The position numbers were made by a program, and so were the translations under genes. Below, one piece after another: positions 7,950-15,406 of a stretch of DNA of 21,286 bases. Positions within the stretch are counted from its first letter, which is position 1; each line of letters begins with the position of its first letter. The stretch is from positions 1 to 21,286 of the forward strand of contig DDQV01000050.1 of assembly GCA_002342785.1 (NCBI GenBank), in the 5' to 3' direction. The notes under the pieces were generated by a model. The model did no database searches and had not been told where the DNA came from. It worked only from the letters and a program-made list of their open reading frames with translations. This DNA is from Fusobacteriaceae bacterium UBA2433 (GTDB lineage Bacteria > Fusobacteriota > Fusobacteriia > Fusobacteriales > Fusobacteriaceae).

Positions 7950-8972
7950 TTATTTTTCACAGTAAAAACATTTTTTTTCTTCTTTTACATATATCCATTT
8001 CCCACCTAAATTTTCTTTTTGTGAAATACATTTAGAGTTTTTACATACTCTATCTACTCCGTCATATTTAGGTTTAACATGATTTTTCATGAGTAGACTT
8101 ATAATAGCTTGTCTAATAAAGACACCATTTTTAGCTTGAGAAAAATAAACACTATTAGGAGTAGAATCTAAGTTTGTATCTATTTCCCCTACCCTTGGCA
8201 AAGGGTGGAGAATTTTTAAATCAGATTTAGATATATTTAAAATTTCTTTGTCTATTTTATATTTACCAGTACATTTTTTAAAAATTTCTATATCATCGAA
8301 TCGTTCTTCTTGTATTCTTGTCATATACAATATATCCATATCTTTTATAATAGATTCATAGTCTTCTAAAATTTCAAATTCTAAAGATAATGAATCTAGA
8401 ATATAAGATGGTACTTGTATTTCATTTGGAGCGATAAAATAAAGTTTATTACCAGTAAATTTATCTAATGCTTTAGCTAGTGAGTGAACGGTTCTTCCAT
8501 ATTTTAAGTCTCCTACAAATGCAATATTTAGATTATCTAATCTCCCTTTTTCTTTTTGAATAGTATAGAGATCCAATAAAGTTTGAGTTGGATGTTGATT
8601 GGCTCCATCACCTGCATTTATAACAGGAATATTTAAAATTTCACTTGCTCTTTTGGCAGTTCCTTCATAGGGACTTCTAATTGCCATAATATCTGTGTAG
8701 AGGCCCATCATAGTAAGGGTATCAGAAATTGTTTCTCCTTTTTTTAAAGAATTATTTCCTCCTTCATCTAATTCTATCACTTTTCCACCTAATCGATACA
8801 TAGCACTTATAAAAGATAACTTAGTTCGAGTAGATGGCTCAAAAAATACAGTAGATAAAATTTTATTTTCTAATTCATGAGGTTTAGGATTATTTTCTAT
8901 TTCTTTTGCTTTATCTAAGATCTCTAATATATCTTTGACTTCTAAATTGTTTAATGATAGTATTTCTTTCAT
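7950..8972 (-). CDS. pyrB: Aspartate carbamoyltransferase with fused PyrI-like zinc module
   Basis: Catalyses carbamoyl phosphate + aspartate to carbamoyl aspartate, the second step of pyrimidine synthesis. The carbamoyl-phosphate site STRT is at residues 47-50; NAGDGANQHPTQTLLDLYT and HPLPRVGEID are the other family motifs. The catalytic chain usually ends near residue 305-310. Here it continues to 340 with CKNSKC (Cys310, Cys315) and CFYCEK (Cys335, Cys338). That C-x4-C...C-x2-C pattern matches the zinc-binding domain of the regulatory chain PyrI. The PyrI nucleotide-binding domain is absent, so CTP/ATP allostery is not expected. The zinc module may still support subunit assembly. AGGGAGG lies 6-7 nt before the ATG. 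Last gene of the carA-carB-pyrB operon, 73 bp after carB. Confidence 0.95.
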   Translation of the reverse strand: MKEILSLNNLEVKDILEILDKAKEIENNPKPHELENKILSTVFFEPSTRTKLSFISAMYRLGGKVIELDEGGNNSLKKGETISDTLTMMGLYTDIMAIRSPYEGTAKRASEILNIPVINAGDGANQHPTQTLLDLYTIQKEKGRLDNLNIAFVGDLKYGRTVHSLAKALDKFTGNKLYFIAPNEIQVPSYILDSLSLEFEILEDYESIIKDMDILYMTRIQEERFDDIEIFKKCTGKYKIDKEILNISKSDLKILHPLPRVGEIDTNLDSTPNSVYFSQAKNGVFIRQAIISLLMKNHVKPKYDGVDRVCKNSKCISQKENLGGKWIYVKEEKKCFYCEK

Positions 8973-9009
8973 TTGTTTTCCTCCCTATGATCCTACCTCG
9001 ATTCTAATA

Positions 9010-9041
9010 AATAGCCTCTTCTCTATAAAAAAGAGGCTATT
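9010..9041 (-). other. Stem-loop between carB and pyrB
   Basis: AATAGCCTCTT (9010-9020) and AAGAGGCTATT (9031-9041) form an 11-bp perfect stem with a 10-nt loop. It begins 4 bp after the carB stop codon. No T-run follows it on the minus strand, so it is not a standard terminator. It could protect or define an RNA end between carB and pyrB, or be a weak attenuator. The function is not established. Confidence 0.55.
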
Positions 9042-9045
9042 AGTT

Positions 9046-12000
9046 TTAAATTTTACTAATATCAAAGATATCTAAATCTCTAGTATTTACATCTTTTTCC
9101 ATGATATTTAACACGGCATTTAATGTATCTAATGAAGTTAATACTTCTACACCATATTCTATAGCTGTTCTTCTTATCTTAAATCCATCTCTTTGAGCAT
9201 CATTTGCTTTTGTAGGAGTATTAATAAGTAGATCTATTTGTTGAGTTTTTAATTTATCAATTATATTAGGTGATGTTTCATTAATTTTATTGATAGTTTC
9301 GCATGGAACTCCATGATTGTTTAAATATTCTGCTGTTCCACCTGTTCCAATCATAGTACACCCTTGACCTAAAAGTCTTTTAGCTAAACTTAAAAATTCA
9401 TCTTTGTCACTTCCTTTTATTGTAGCTAAAACTCTTTTGTTTTTAATTTCATGTATTCTATATCCTCCTACAAGGCCCTTATAAATAGCTTCATCCATAT
9501 TATTTCCTATTCCTAATACTTCTCCTGTTGATTTCATTTCAGGACCCAAGGATACTTCTACTCCCCCAAGTTTTTCTGTAGAAAATACTGGTACTTTGAC
9601 TGCTACTAGATTTGGTTTTTTATATATTCCTATACCATACGATAGATCAGATAGTTTTTCTCCCATCATTACTTTTGTAGCTAATTCTATCATTGGAACT
9701 CCAGCCACTTTTGATATGTAAGGCACAGTTCTAGAGGATCTTGGATTTACTTCGATAATATATAATTCATTCTCATAAGCTATAAATTGTATATTCATCA
9801 TCCCTATTATATTTAATTCTTTAGCTAATTTTTTAGTTATTTCTAGTATTTCTTCTTCTGTACCGTTATATAAATTTTGTTGTGGATAAACTGTTATGGA
9901 ATCTCCAGAGTGAATTCCTGCTCTTTCAAGATGTTCCATAATTCCTGGAATAAGAACTTCCTCTCCATCGCAGATTGCATCTATTTCTATCTCTACACCA
10001 TTCAAATATTTATCTACTAAGACTGGATTTTTAGGATCTCTGATAAAAGAAGCTTCTAAATAACCTTTTAAATTTTCTTCTAAGTAACAAATCTCCATAC
10101 CTTGCCCACCTAATACATACGATGGTCTCACTAAAACTGGATATTTTACTTTTTCTGCTTCAGATATACCATCTTTAGTATTCCAAACTGCTCTTCCTTT
10201 TGGTCTTTTTATATTTAATTTTTCTAATATAGCTTCAAATTTTTCTCTATCTTCTGCGGCATCTATCATTTCAGCAGAAGTTCCAATAATATTTATACCT
10301 AAATTTGATAAATCATTAGCTAATTTTATAGCTGTTTGACCTCCAAATTGTAGAATAACTCCTTCTGGATCTTCTTTTTCAATTATATTCATTACATCTT
10401 CTAATACTAATGGTTCAAAATATAGTTTATCAGCAGTTGAAAAATCTGTAGATACAGTTTCAGGATTATTATTTATAATTATAGTTTCTATTCCTAATTT
10501 TTGTAATGCTTTTACTGTATGTACTGTACAATAATCAAATTCAATACCTTGTCCGATTCTAATAGGTCCAGATCCAATTACTATAACTTTTCTTTTATTT
10601 GATATTTCTACTTCATCATACAGATCGTAAGTTGAATAATAATAAGATGAAGAAGCTTCAAATTCTCCAGCACAAGTATCTACCATTTTATACACAGGTA
10701 TAATATTTAATTCTTTTCTTTTAGCAACTATATCATCTTCATTCAATCCCATAAATTCTGCTATAGCTCTGTCTGAAAATCCTTTCTTTTTCCAATTTCT
10801 AAGATTTTTAGGAGTAAGATCAGATAGTTTAGTTTTCTTTAAAATCTCTTCTTGTCTCACAATCCATTCAATTTTTTCCATAAAGAATGGATCCATTCCA
10901 GTTATTTTTTGTAACATAGTCTTAGTATATCCACGTCTTAACATCTCAGCGAGATCAAATATCCTTTCATCATCAGGACTTACAACTCTCTTTTTTAATT
11001 CTTGCATTGATCTTATCTTAGAAGCCTTATGTTCTAAACTATATTGTCCGATTTCTAATGATCTAATTCCTTTTAAAAATGCAGCTTCAAAGTTATTTCC
11101 AATAGCCATTATCTCACCAGTAGCCATCATTTTTGTACCTAATTTTCTATCGGCTTTGTCAAATTTATCAAATGGCCATTTTGGAATTTTTACAACTATA
11201 TAATCTAATGTTGGTTCAAAACAAGCATATGTTTTTCCTGTAACTTCATTTTTAATTTCATCCAAAGTATATCCCAATGATAATTTTGCTGCTACCCTTG
11301 CAATGGGATAACCTGTAGCTTTAGAAGCTAGTGCTGATGATCTCGATACTCTAGGATTAATTTCTATAATTGCATATTCAAAAGAGTTAGGGTTAAGAGC
11401 AAATTGTACATTGCAACCTCCTACAATTCCTATTTCATCTATAATATTAAGTGCAGATGTTCTTAACATTTGATATTCTTTGTCAGACAATGTTTGAGAT
11501 GGAGCTACTACAATACTATCTCCTGTATGAATTCCAACTGGATCTATATTTTCCATATTACATACTGTGATTCTATTTCCATTTATATCTCTCATTACTT
11601 CATATTCTATTTCTTTCCATCCGAGGATAGATTTTTCAACTAAAACTTGTCCTACTCTAGATAAAACTAATCCTTTTAACAAAATATCTTCTAATTCTTG
11701 AGGATTATTTGCCATTCCTCCACCAGTTCCACCTAGTGTATATGCTGGTCTTACAATTAATGGATATCCTATTTTTGTTGCAAATTCAAGTCCATCTTCT
11801 AAAGTTTCAACTATCATACTTTCTATTGTAGGTTCCCCTATTTTATTCATAGCATCCCTAAAGAGATCTCTGTCTTCTCCTCTTTTGATAGAATCAATAC
11901 TTGTACCTAAGACTTTGATATTATATTTTTTTAGTACTCCATTATCCTCTAACTCTACTGCCATATTAAGAGCAGTTTGCCCACCCATTCCTAATAAGAT

Positions 12001-12252
12001 TGAATCTGGTTTTTCTTTTATAATTACTTTTGTTACAAATTCTAATGTTATGGGTTCAATGTATATTCTATCTGCTACACTTTTATCAGTCATTATAGTT
12101 GCAGGATTAGAATTTATTAATACTACTTCTATTCCTTCTTCCTTTAATGCTTCACAAGCTTGTGTTCCAGAGTAATCAAATTCAGCAGCCTGTCCTATTA
12201 CAATTGGTCCTGATCCTATTACAAGAGTTTTTTTTATATTTTTATCTAACAT
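9046..12252 (-). CDS. carB: Carbamoyl phosphate synthase, large subunit
   Basis: Makes carbamoyl phosphate from bicarbonate, ATP and ammonia channelled from CarA. Start set at 12252 (1068 residues): GGAGG is 8 nt upstream, while the in-frame ATG at 12267 overlaps that site. The two ATP-grasp halves are evident from repeated motifs: VIGSGPIVIGQAAEFDYSG near the N terminus and VIGSGPIRIGQGIEFDYC midway; RPAYTLGGTGGG and RPSYVLGGQGME as the two ATP-binding loops; and EINPRVSRSSALASKATG with EVNPRSSRTVPYISKVAG. The last about 120 residues (MIGTGGTAEYL...LLINTP) are the MGS-like allosteric domain that binds UMP/ornithine in other bacteria. It is full length with no missing segment. Placed between carA (80-bp gap) and pyrB. 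Confidence 0.97.
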   Translation of the reverse strand: MLDKNIKKTLVIGSGPIVIGQAAEFDYSGTQACEALKEEGIEVVLINSNPATIMTDKSVADRIYIEPITLEFVTKVIIKEKPDSILLGMGGQTALNMAVELEDNGVLKKYNIKVLGTSIDSIKRGEDRDLFRDAMNKIGEPTIESMIVETLEDGLEFATKIGYPLIVRPAYTLGGTGGGMANNPQELEDILLKGLVLSRVGQVLVEKSILGWKEIEYEVMRDINGNRITVCNMENIDPVGIHTGDSIVVAPSQTLSDKEYQMLRTSALNIIDEIGIVGGCNVQFALNPNSFEYAIIEINPRVSRSSALASKATGYPIARVAAKLSLGYTLDEIKNEVTGKTYACFEPTLDYIVVKIPKWPFDKFDKADRKLGTKMMATGEIMAIGNNFEAAFLKGIRSLEIGQYSLEHKASKIRSMQELKKRVVSPDDERIFDLAEMLRRGYTKTMLQKITGMDPFFMEKIEWIVRQEEILKKTKLSDLTPKNLRNWKKKGFSDRAIAEFMGLNEDDIVAKRKELNIIPVYKMVDTCAGEFEASSSYYYSTYDLYDEVEISNKRKVIVIGSGPIRIGQGIEFDYCTVHTVKALQKLGIETIIINNNPETVSTDFSTADKLYFEPLVLEDVMNIIEKEDPEGVILQFGGQTAIKLANDLSNLGINIIGTSAEMIDAAEDREKFEAILEKLNIKRPKGRAVWNTKDGISEAEKVKYPVLVRPSYVLGGQGMEICYLEENLKGYLEASFIRDPKNPVLVDKYLNGVEIEIDAICDGEEVLIPGIMEHLERAGIHSGDSITVYPQQNLYNGTEEEILEITKKLAKELNIIGMMNIQFIAYENELYIIEVNPRSSRTVPYISKVAGVPMIELATKVMMGEKLSDLSYGIGIYKKPNLVAVKVPVFSTEKLGGVEVSLGPEMKSTGEVLGIGNNMDEAIYKGLVGGYRIHEIKNKRVLATIKGSDKDEFLSLAKRLLGQGCTMIGTGGTAEYLNNHGVPCETINKINETSPNIIDKLKTQQIDLLINTPTKANDAQRDGFKIRRTAIEYGVEVLTSLDTLNAVLNIMEKDVNTRDLDIFDISKI

Positions 12253-12332
12253 TAAATTAACCTCCATATATTTAAATTAGTAATAACTAATTTGCCTTTA
12301 TTAAATAGTTTGCTAATAACCGTCCAGTATAT

Positions 12333-13394
12333 CTATCTAATCATATTAATGAAGTCATCAAATACATATTGAGAATCTTCTGGTCCTGGAGATGCCTCTG
12401 GGTGATATTGTACTGATGCTATTTTATTTTTATAATCTTTCATTCCCTCTATAGAATTGTCATTTAAATTTATCTGAGTAATTTCTACATTTTTTGGCAT
12501 TTTGTTTACTACATATCCATGATTTTGGGATGTAATAAATATTTTATTTTTTTCTAAATCTTTTACTGGATGATTAGCACCTCGATGACCAAATTTTAAT
12601 TTATTAGTTGATCCTCCTAATGCCCAAGCTAGTAGTTGATGTCCTAAACATATTCCAATCATTGGAGTTTTTCCAATCATTTTTTTTATCTCATTAATTA
12701 CATCTATGAGGTCAGCGGGATCTCCAGGTCCATTAGATAAAAAAATTCCATCTAGATTGTAAGATAATATTTTTTCAGCACTGGTATTCCAAGGAAATAT
12801 AGTTAAATCACAATTTCTTTTGTGAAACGATCTAATAATATTTTGTTTTATTCCAAAATCCATTATCCCAATTTTTTTATTTACTTTTTCTAAACCACAT
12901 GGAGCTTCATAAATATTTTTTGTACTCACTATACTAACAGCATCTACATTTGAAAAATCATTTATTGTGTTTTTTATTTCTTTTTGTGTGAGTTCTTCAA
13001 TAGTTATAATAGCTTTCATAGATCCTTTATCTCTTATGATCTTAGTTAGATGTCTTGTATCAATTCCTTTAAATCCAACTATTTTATGTTGTTTTAAATA
13101 TCCATCTAAAGTCATTTCACATCTAAAATTATTAGGTAGTTTAGCAGGTTCTTTTATTACAAACCCTCTCACTTTTGCTCCATCACTTTCTAAATCATCT
13201 AGATTAAGACCATAATTTCCTATCATTGGATAAGTCATTACAACTATTTGTCCATAATAAGATGGGTCAGTAAGAACCTCTTGATATCCTGTCATAGATG
13301 TATTAAACACTAATTCTCCTACAACTTCATCTGTATACCCAAAAGCTTTTCCTTCAAATACCATTCCATTTTCTAATATCAATTTTGCTTTCAT
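12333..13394 (-). CDS. carA: Carbamoyl phosphate synthase, small (glutaminase) subunit
   Basis: Hydrolyses glutamine and passes ammonia to CarB, the first step of pyrimidine (and arginine) synthesis. At 353 residues it is of usual length. The N-terminal CPSase small-chain domain shows FNTSMTGYQEVLTDPSYYGQ. The C-terminal class I glutamine amidotransferase domain has the nucleophile in GICLGHQ (Cys249) and the His/Glu pair in HPEASPGP (His331, Glu333); LSNGPGDP lies between. AGGAGG (13399-13404) is 4 nt from the ATG. First structural gene after a leader ORF and terminator, so its expression should depend on read-through of that attenuator. An AT-only hairpin lies in the gap to carB (12274-12293); its significance is doubtful. 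Confidence 0.97.
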   Translation of the reverse strand: MKAKLILENGMVFEGKAFGYTDEVVGELVFNTSMTGYQEVLTDPSYYGQIVVMTYPMIGNYGLNLDDLESDGAKVRGFVIKEPAKLPNNFRCEMTLDGYLKQHKIVGFKGIDTRHLTKIIRDKGSMKAIITIEELTQKEIKNTINDFSNVDAVSIVSTKNIYEAPCGLEKVNKKIGIMDFGIKQNIIRSFHKRNCDLTIFPWNTSAEKILSYNLDGIFLSNGPGDPADLIDVINEIKKMIGKTPMIGICLGHQLLAWALGGSTNKLKFGHRGANHPVKDLEKNKIFITSQNHGYVVNKMPKNVEITQINLNDNSIEGMKDYKNKIASVQYHPEASPGPEDSQYVFDDFINMIR

Positions 13395-13425
13395 AATGCC
13401 TCCTAAGTTCTTATAAGTTTATACT

Positions 13426-13469
13426 AAAAAAAAAGAATAATAACTAAAATAAATTAGTCATTATTCTTT
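13426..13469 (-). terminator. Attenuator (intrinsic terminator) in the carA leader
   Basis: On the minus strand a 16-bp stem (13469-13454 with 13447-13432, one G-U pair, 6-nt loop) is followed by nine T (13434-13426). It lies upstream of carA, so it must be bypassed for the operon to be expressed. The last three bases of its 5' arm (13456-13454) are the TAA stop codon of the 52-codon leader ORF, so a ribosome finishing that ORF would cover the 5' arm. A nine-T tract (13502-13494) lies 24 nt ahead of the hairpin and is a candidate UTP-sensitive pause site. This matches the known pyrBI attenuator layout of enterobacteria; that it works so here is inference. Confidence 0.85.
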
Positions 13470-13612
13470 AGAATAAAGATATTATTAAAATTTAAAAAAA
13501 AAGATAAAGATCCGTATGTTATATAGGGAACATCTTTCAAAAATAAAGATTTATTGAACTGGAAAATATTATTAAATTTAATTGGTCCTATTAATAATTT
13601 TTTGTTTATCAA
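13454..13612 (-). CDS. Leader peptide of the carA-carB-pyrB operon (PyrL-like, 52 residues)
   Basis: A short frame between the promoter and carA. It starts with TTG at 13612, 8 nt after a perfect AGGAGG (13626-13621); an in-frame TTG at 13618 is too close to the site. The peptide is rich in Phe, Asn, Ile and Leu and contains LKDVPYITYGS (residues 25-35), closely matching LTDVPYIIFGT in the leader before pyrK. The sequence around it also aligns (KF..I...F, then S.F..F at the end). The stop codon closes the 5' arm of the attenuator hairpin. Inferred role: translation of this ORF, rather than the peptide's later function, tunes read-through into carA. The shared peptide core leaves open a nascent-chain sensing role. 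Confidence 0.8.
   Translation of the reverse strand: MINKKLLIGPIKFNNIFQFNKSLFLKDVPYITYGSLSFFLNFNNIFILKNND
13521..13534 (-). promoter_or_regulatory. 14-base core shared by both pyr leaders (carA copy)
   Basis: GATGTTCCCTATAT is read on the minus strand (13534-13521). The identical 14 bases occur in the pyrK leader at 15473-15486, in the same reading frame. It encodes Asp-Val-Pro-Tyr-Ile and uses the codon CCC, which looks uncommon in neighbouring genes. Its distance to the leader stop is almost the same in both leaders. Confidence 0.65.
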
Positions 13613-13643
13613 ATTCAACGCCTCCTAAAAATTTTCTTATACA

Positions 13644-13672
13644 AGAATAACAAAAATAATGAAATGTGTCAA
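13644..13672 (-). promoter_or_regulatory. Promoter of the leader-carA-carB-pyrB operon
   Basis: On the minus strand, consensus TTGACA (13672-13667), a 17-bp spacer, then TATTCT (13649-13644). Transcription should begin near 13637, giving a leader of about 240 nt before carA. The initial transcribed region contains AAAATTTTTAGG just after the predicted start. Confidence 0.75.
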
Positions 13673-13695
13673 TATTTATTTTTAATAGTAATAAA

Positions 13696-13713
13696 TGATA
13701 GTAATAGCTATCA
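13696..13713. promoter_or_regulatory. 18-bp dyad upstream of the carA leader promoter
   Basis: TGATAG (13696-13701) and CTATCA (13708-13713) are perfect inverted repeats around 6 bp, centred about 35 bp upstream of the -35 box. A direct repeat ATAGTAATA (13685-13693 and 13698-13706) overlaps it. It could be an operator; no regulator is identified. Confidence 0.3.
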
Positions 13714-13728
13714 ATATAATATCAAAAT

Positions 13729-13775
13729 AAAAAAAATTAAAAATAAAACCCTAAAGTCTTATTTTTAATTTTTTT
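13729..13775 (-). terminator. AT-rich terminator after the fRMsr gene, probably bidirectional
   Basis: A long A/T stem: A8-TTAAAAATAA on the left and TTATTTTTAA-T7 on the right, with GTC/ACC-side pairing near the loop (13749-13758). Read leftward it ends in a run of eight T. It lies about 30 bp after the fRMsr stop codon and insulates that gene pair from the carA leader promoter. Confidence 0.7.
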
Positions 13776-13806
13776 CATTATAGAAAAATATAGATGCTAT
13801 TAAAAT

Positions 13807-14268
13807 TTATATCTTACTATTTTTTATTAAAATTGTAGCTATTTTTTCTAAATTAATTTTGTCTTCCTCAGAAAATCTATTTAATTTTGGACTATCTATA
13901 TCTAATACTCCAATTAATTTTTCTTCTTTTATAAGAGGAATTACAATTTCTGAATTAGTTGATAAGTCACAGGCTATGTGACCTGGAAATTCATGTACAT
14001 CTGGAACAATATATGTAATTTTATCTTTGGCAGAATATCCACAAACTCCTTTTCCTAACTCGATTCTAGTTGTAGCAGTCTGACCTTGAAAAGGACCTAA
14101 AACTAACCTGTCATTTTTCCATAGATAAAATCCTGCCCAATTTAAATCTTCTATATTATTAAAGATAAGAGAGGAAATATTAGCACAGTTAGAAATAAAA
14201 TCATCTTCTCCTTCAGTCAAATTTTGAGCTAAATTTAAAATATATGTATAACTTTTAAAGTTTTTCAT
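13807..14268 (-). CDS. msrC: Free methionine-(R)-sulfoxide reductase (GAF domain, MsrC/YebR family)
   Basis: A single GAF-domain cytoplasmic protein of 153 residues, normal for the family, which reduces free methionine-(R)-sulfoxide. Family motifs are clear: NWAGFYL (43-49), LGPFQG (57-62), GKGVCG (72-77), VPDVHEFPGHIACD (88-101), SEIVIPL, GVLDIDS. Two of the three conserved cysteines remain, Cys76 and Cys100. The third, in the family's ACxRI segment, is Thr66 (ATTRI). Since Cys pairs form the disulfide in the catalytic cycle, activity with two cysteines is plausible but not assured. It lies 26 bp after the SEC-C gene, apparently as the second gene of a pair; with the adjacent superoxide reductase it makes a small oxidative-damage cluster. 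Confidence 0.88.
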   Translation of the reverse strand: MKNFKSYTYILNLAQNLTEGEDDFISNCANISSLIFNNIEDLNWAGFYLWKNDRLVLGPFQGQTATTRIELGKGVCGYSAKDKITYIVPDVHEFPGHIACDLSTNSEIVIPLIKEEKLIGVLDIDSPKLNRFSEEDKINLEKIATILIKNSKI

Positions 14269-14294
14269 AAGATCTATAACTCCTTATTTTATTA

Positions 14295-14780
14295 TTAATT
14301 TTTTCCACAACATTTTTTATATTTTTTTCCTGATCCACATGGACATGGGTCATTTCTTCCAATTTTAACTTCTTTTTTTATTGTTTTTTGTGTAGATAAT
14401 GTTGAATCATACAACCATTCATTATTTATTTTTTTAAATAATGATCTTTCGTGATGAAATAAAGTTTTACCATCTTCTAAAAAATAACCTTTAAATTCAA
14501 CAATACCTTGAGAATCGTCTTCTCCACCATCTAAAGTTTCAATAATTTCTAATTTATTCCATTCTGTAGATTCAGACCAATGTTTAATCTCCTCTTTACT
14601 AAGATTACCAAGAGTTTTAGGATTATGTGTATTATAAATATAATCTATCTCTCCTACAACATAAGCTGTGTATCTTGATCTCATAGTATCTTCAGCAGAT
14701 ATTGGATTTTTTTCACCTAATATATATGGTTTGCAGCATTTTTCATAACTTAATTCTTTTCCACAAGGGCAATTTTTCAT
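14295..14780 (-). CDS. YchJ-family protein with two SEC-C zinc motifs
   Basis: 161 residues, a common length for the YchJ/UPF0225 family. The N-terminal SEC-C motif is CPCGKELSYEKCC (Cys4, Cys6, Cys15, Cys16); the C-terminal one is RNDPCPCGSGKKYKKCC. Between them is the NTF2-like YchJ middle domain (TMRSRYTAYVVGEIDYIYNTHNP ... VEFKGYF ... FHHERSLFKK...WLYD). SEC-C motifs bind zinc, and in SecA contact SecB and ribosomes. The cellular role of YchJ is not established. AGGAGG lies 6 nt before the ATG. Extended -10 TGATATAAT (14819-14827, minus strand) is its probable promoter. Transcribed with the fRMsr gene. Confidence 0.9.
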   Translation of the reverse strand: MKNCPCGKELSYEKCCKPYILGEKNPISAEDTMRSRYTAYVVGEIDYIYNTHNPKTLGNLSKEEIKHWSESTEWNKLEIIETLDGGEDDSQGIVEFKGYFLEDGKTLFHHERSLFKKINNEWLYDSTLSTQKTIKKEVKIGRNDPCPCGSGKKYKKCCGKN

Positions 14781-14818
14781 TTATTTTCCTCCTAAATATG
14801 ACAATACAATTTCCTATA

Positions 14819-14827
14819 ATTATATCA
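14819..14827 (-). promoter_or_regulatory. Extended -10 promoter of the SEC-C/fRMsr pair
   Basis: On the minus strand TGATATAAT is a perfect extended -10, about 40 bp before the start codon. The -35 region is poor. Inverted repeats TTATCCT and AGGATAA (near 14840 and 14861) lie just upstream, between this and the divergent desulfoferrodoxin promoter. Confidence 0.6.
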
Positions 14828-14891
14828 TAATTAAATAAATTATCCTAAAAATTCTTATAAAGGATAAAAAAAAAAAAAAAATGAAATTATA

Positions 14892-14921
14892 TTGGAAAAA
14901 AAAGTAAAATGGGGGTATACT
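14892..14921 (+). promoter_or_regulatory. Promoter of the desulfoferrodoxin gene
   Basis: TTGGAA (14892-14897), an 18-bp spacer, then TATACT (14916-14921), with the start codon about 37 bp downstream and AGGAGG at 14946-14951. Divergent from the SEC-C gene promoter. Confidence 0.6.
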
Positions 14922-14957
14922 TAGTTTAGAAGACAAAATAAACTTAGGAGGCAAAAG

Positions 14958-15338
14958 ATGACTAAAAAATTAGAAATTTTTAAATGTGAAATATGTGGAA
15001 ATATTGTAGAGGTAATGCATGCAGGAGCTGGAGCATTGGTCTGTTGTGGAAAAGAAATGGTTTTACAATCAGAAAATACAAAAGATGCAGCTATAGAAAA
15101 ACATATTCCAGTAATAACTAAATTAAGTGATGGATATGAAGTTAAAGTTGGTTCTACTCTACACCCAATGACAGAAGCTCATTATATTGAATGGATAGAA
15201 TTAATATTAGATGATTGTTGTGTAGCAACTCAATTTTTAAATCCAGGGGATGAACCAGTGGCTACTTTTAAATCATGTTATGGAGAAAAAGTGGAAGCTA
15301 GAGCTTATTGTAATCTTCATGGACATTGGAAGAAGTAA
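14958..15338 (+). CDS. dfx: Desulfoferrodoxin (two-iron superoxide reductase)
   Basis: Reduces superoxide to hydrogen peroxide without making oxygen, a typical defence in anaerobes. The 126-residue protein has both iron sites. The N-terminal desulforedoxin-like centre I uses Cys10, Cys13, Cys29 and Cys30 (CEICG ... CCGKEM). The catalytic centre II uses His49 (EKHIPV), His69 and His75 (HPMTEAHYIEW), Cys118 and His121 (CNLHGHW); the substrate-guiding Glu47-Lys48 pair is intact. No terminator separates it from the pyrK leader promoter 12 bp downstream, so its transcript probably ends at the pyrK attenuator (15537-15577). Confidence 0.96.
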   Translation: MTKKLEIFKCEICGNIVEVMHAGAGALVCCGKEMVLQSENTKDAAIEKHIPVITKLSDGYEVKVGSTLHPMTEAHYIEWIELILDDCCVATQFLNPGDEPVATFKSCYGEKVEARAYCNLHGHWKK

Positions 15339-15349
15339 TAAAAATTTGA

Positions 15350-15378
15350 TTGACAACCTTCTATTAATATGGTAATAT
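15350..15378 (+). promoter_or_regulatory. Promoter of the leader-pyrKDFCE operon
   Basis: Consensus TTGACA (15350-15355), a 17-bp spacer, then TAATAT (15373-15378) with an upstream TG (15370-15371) forming an extended -10. Transcription would start near 15385, giving a leader of about 225 nt before pyrK. Spacing and -35 box match the carA leader promoter. Confidence 0.88.
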
Positions 15379-15406
15379 CTCTAAAAGATAAAAAAGGGGG
15401 AGTTAT

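Noticed and set aside
11885..12175. Open frame antisense to carB (and similar frames antisense to HU, dppF, dppD, carA, pyrD, pyrE)
   Set aside because: No ribosome sites, lie wholly inside well-supported genes, and their composition is that of the opposite strand of coding sequence.
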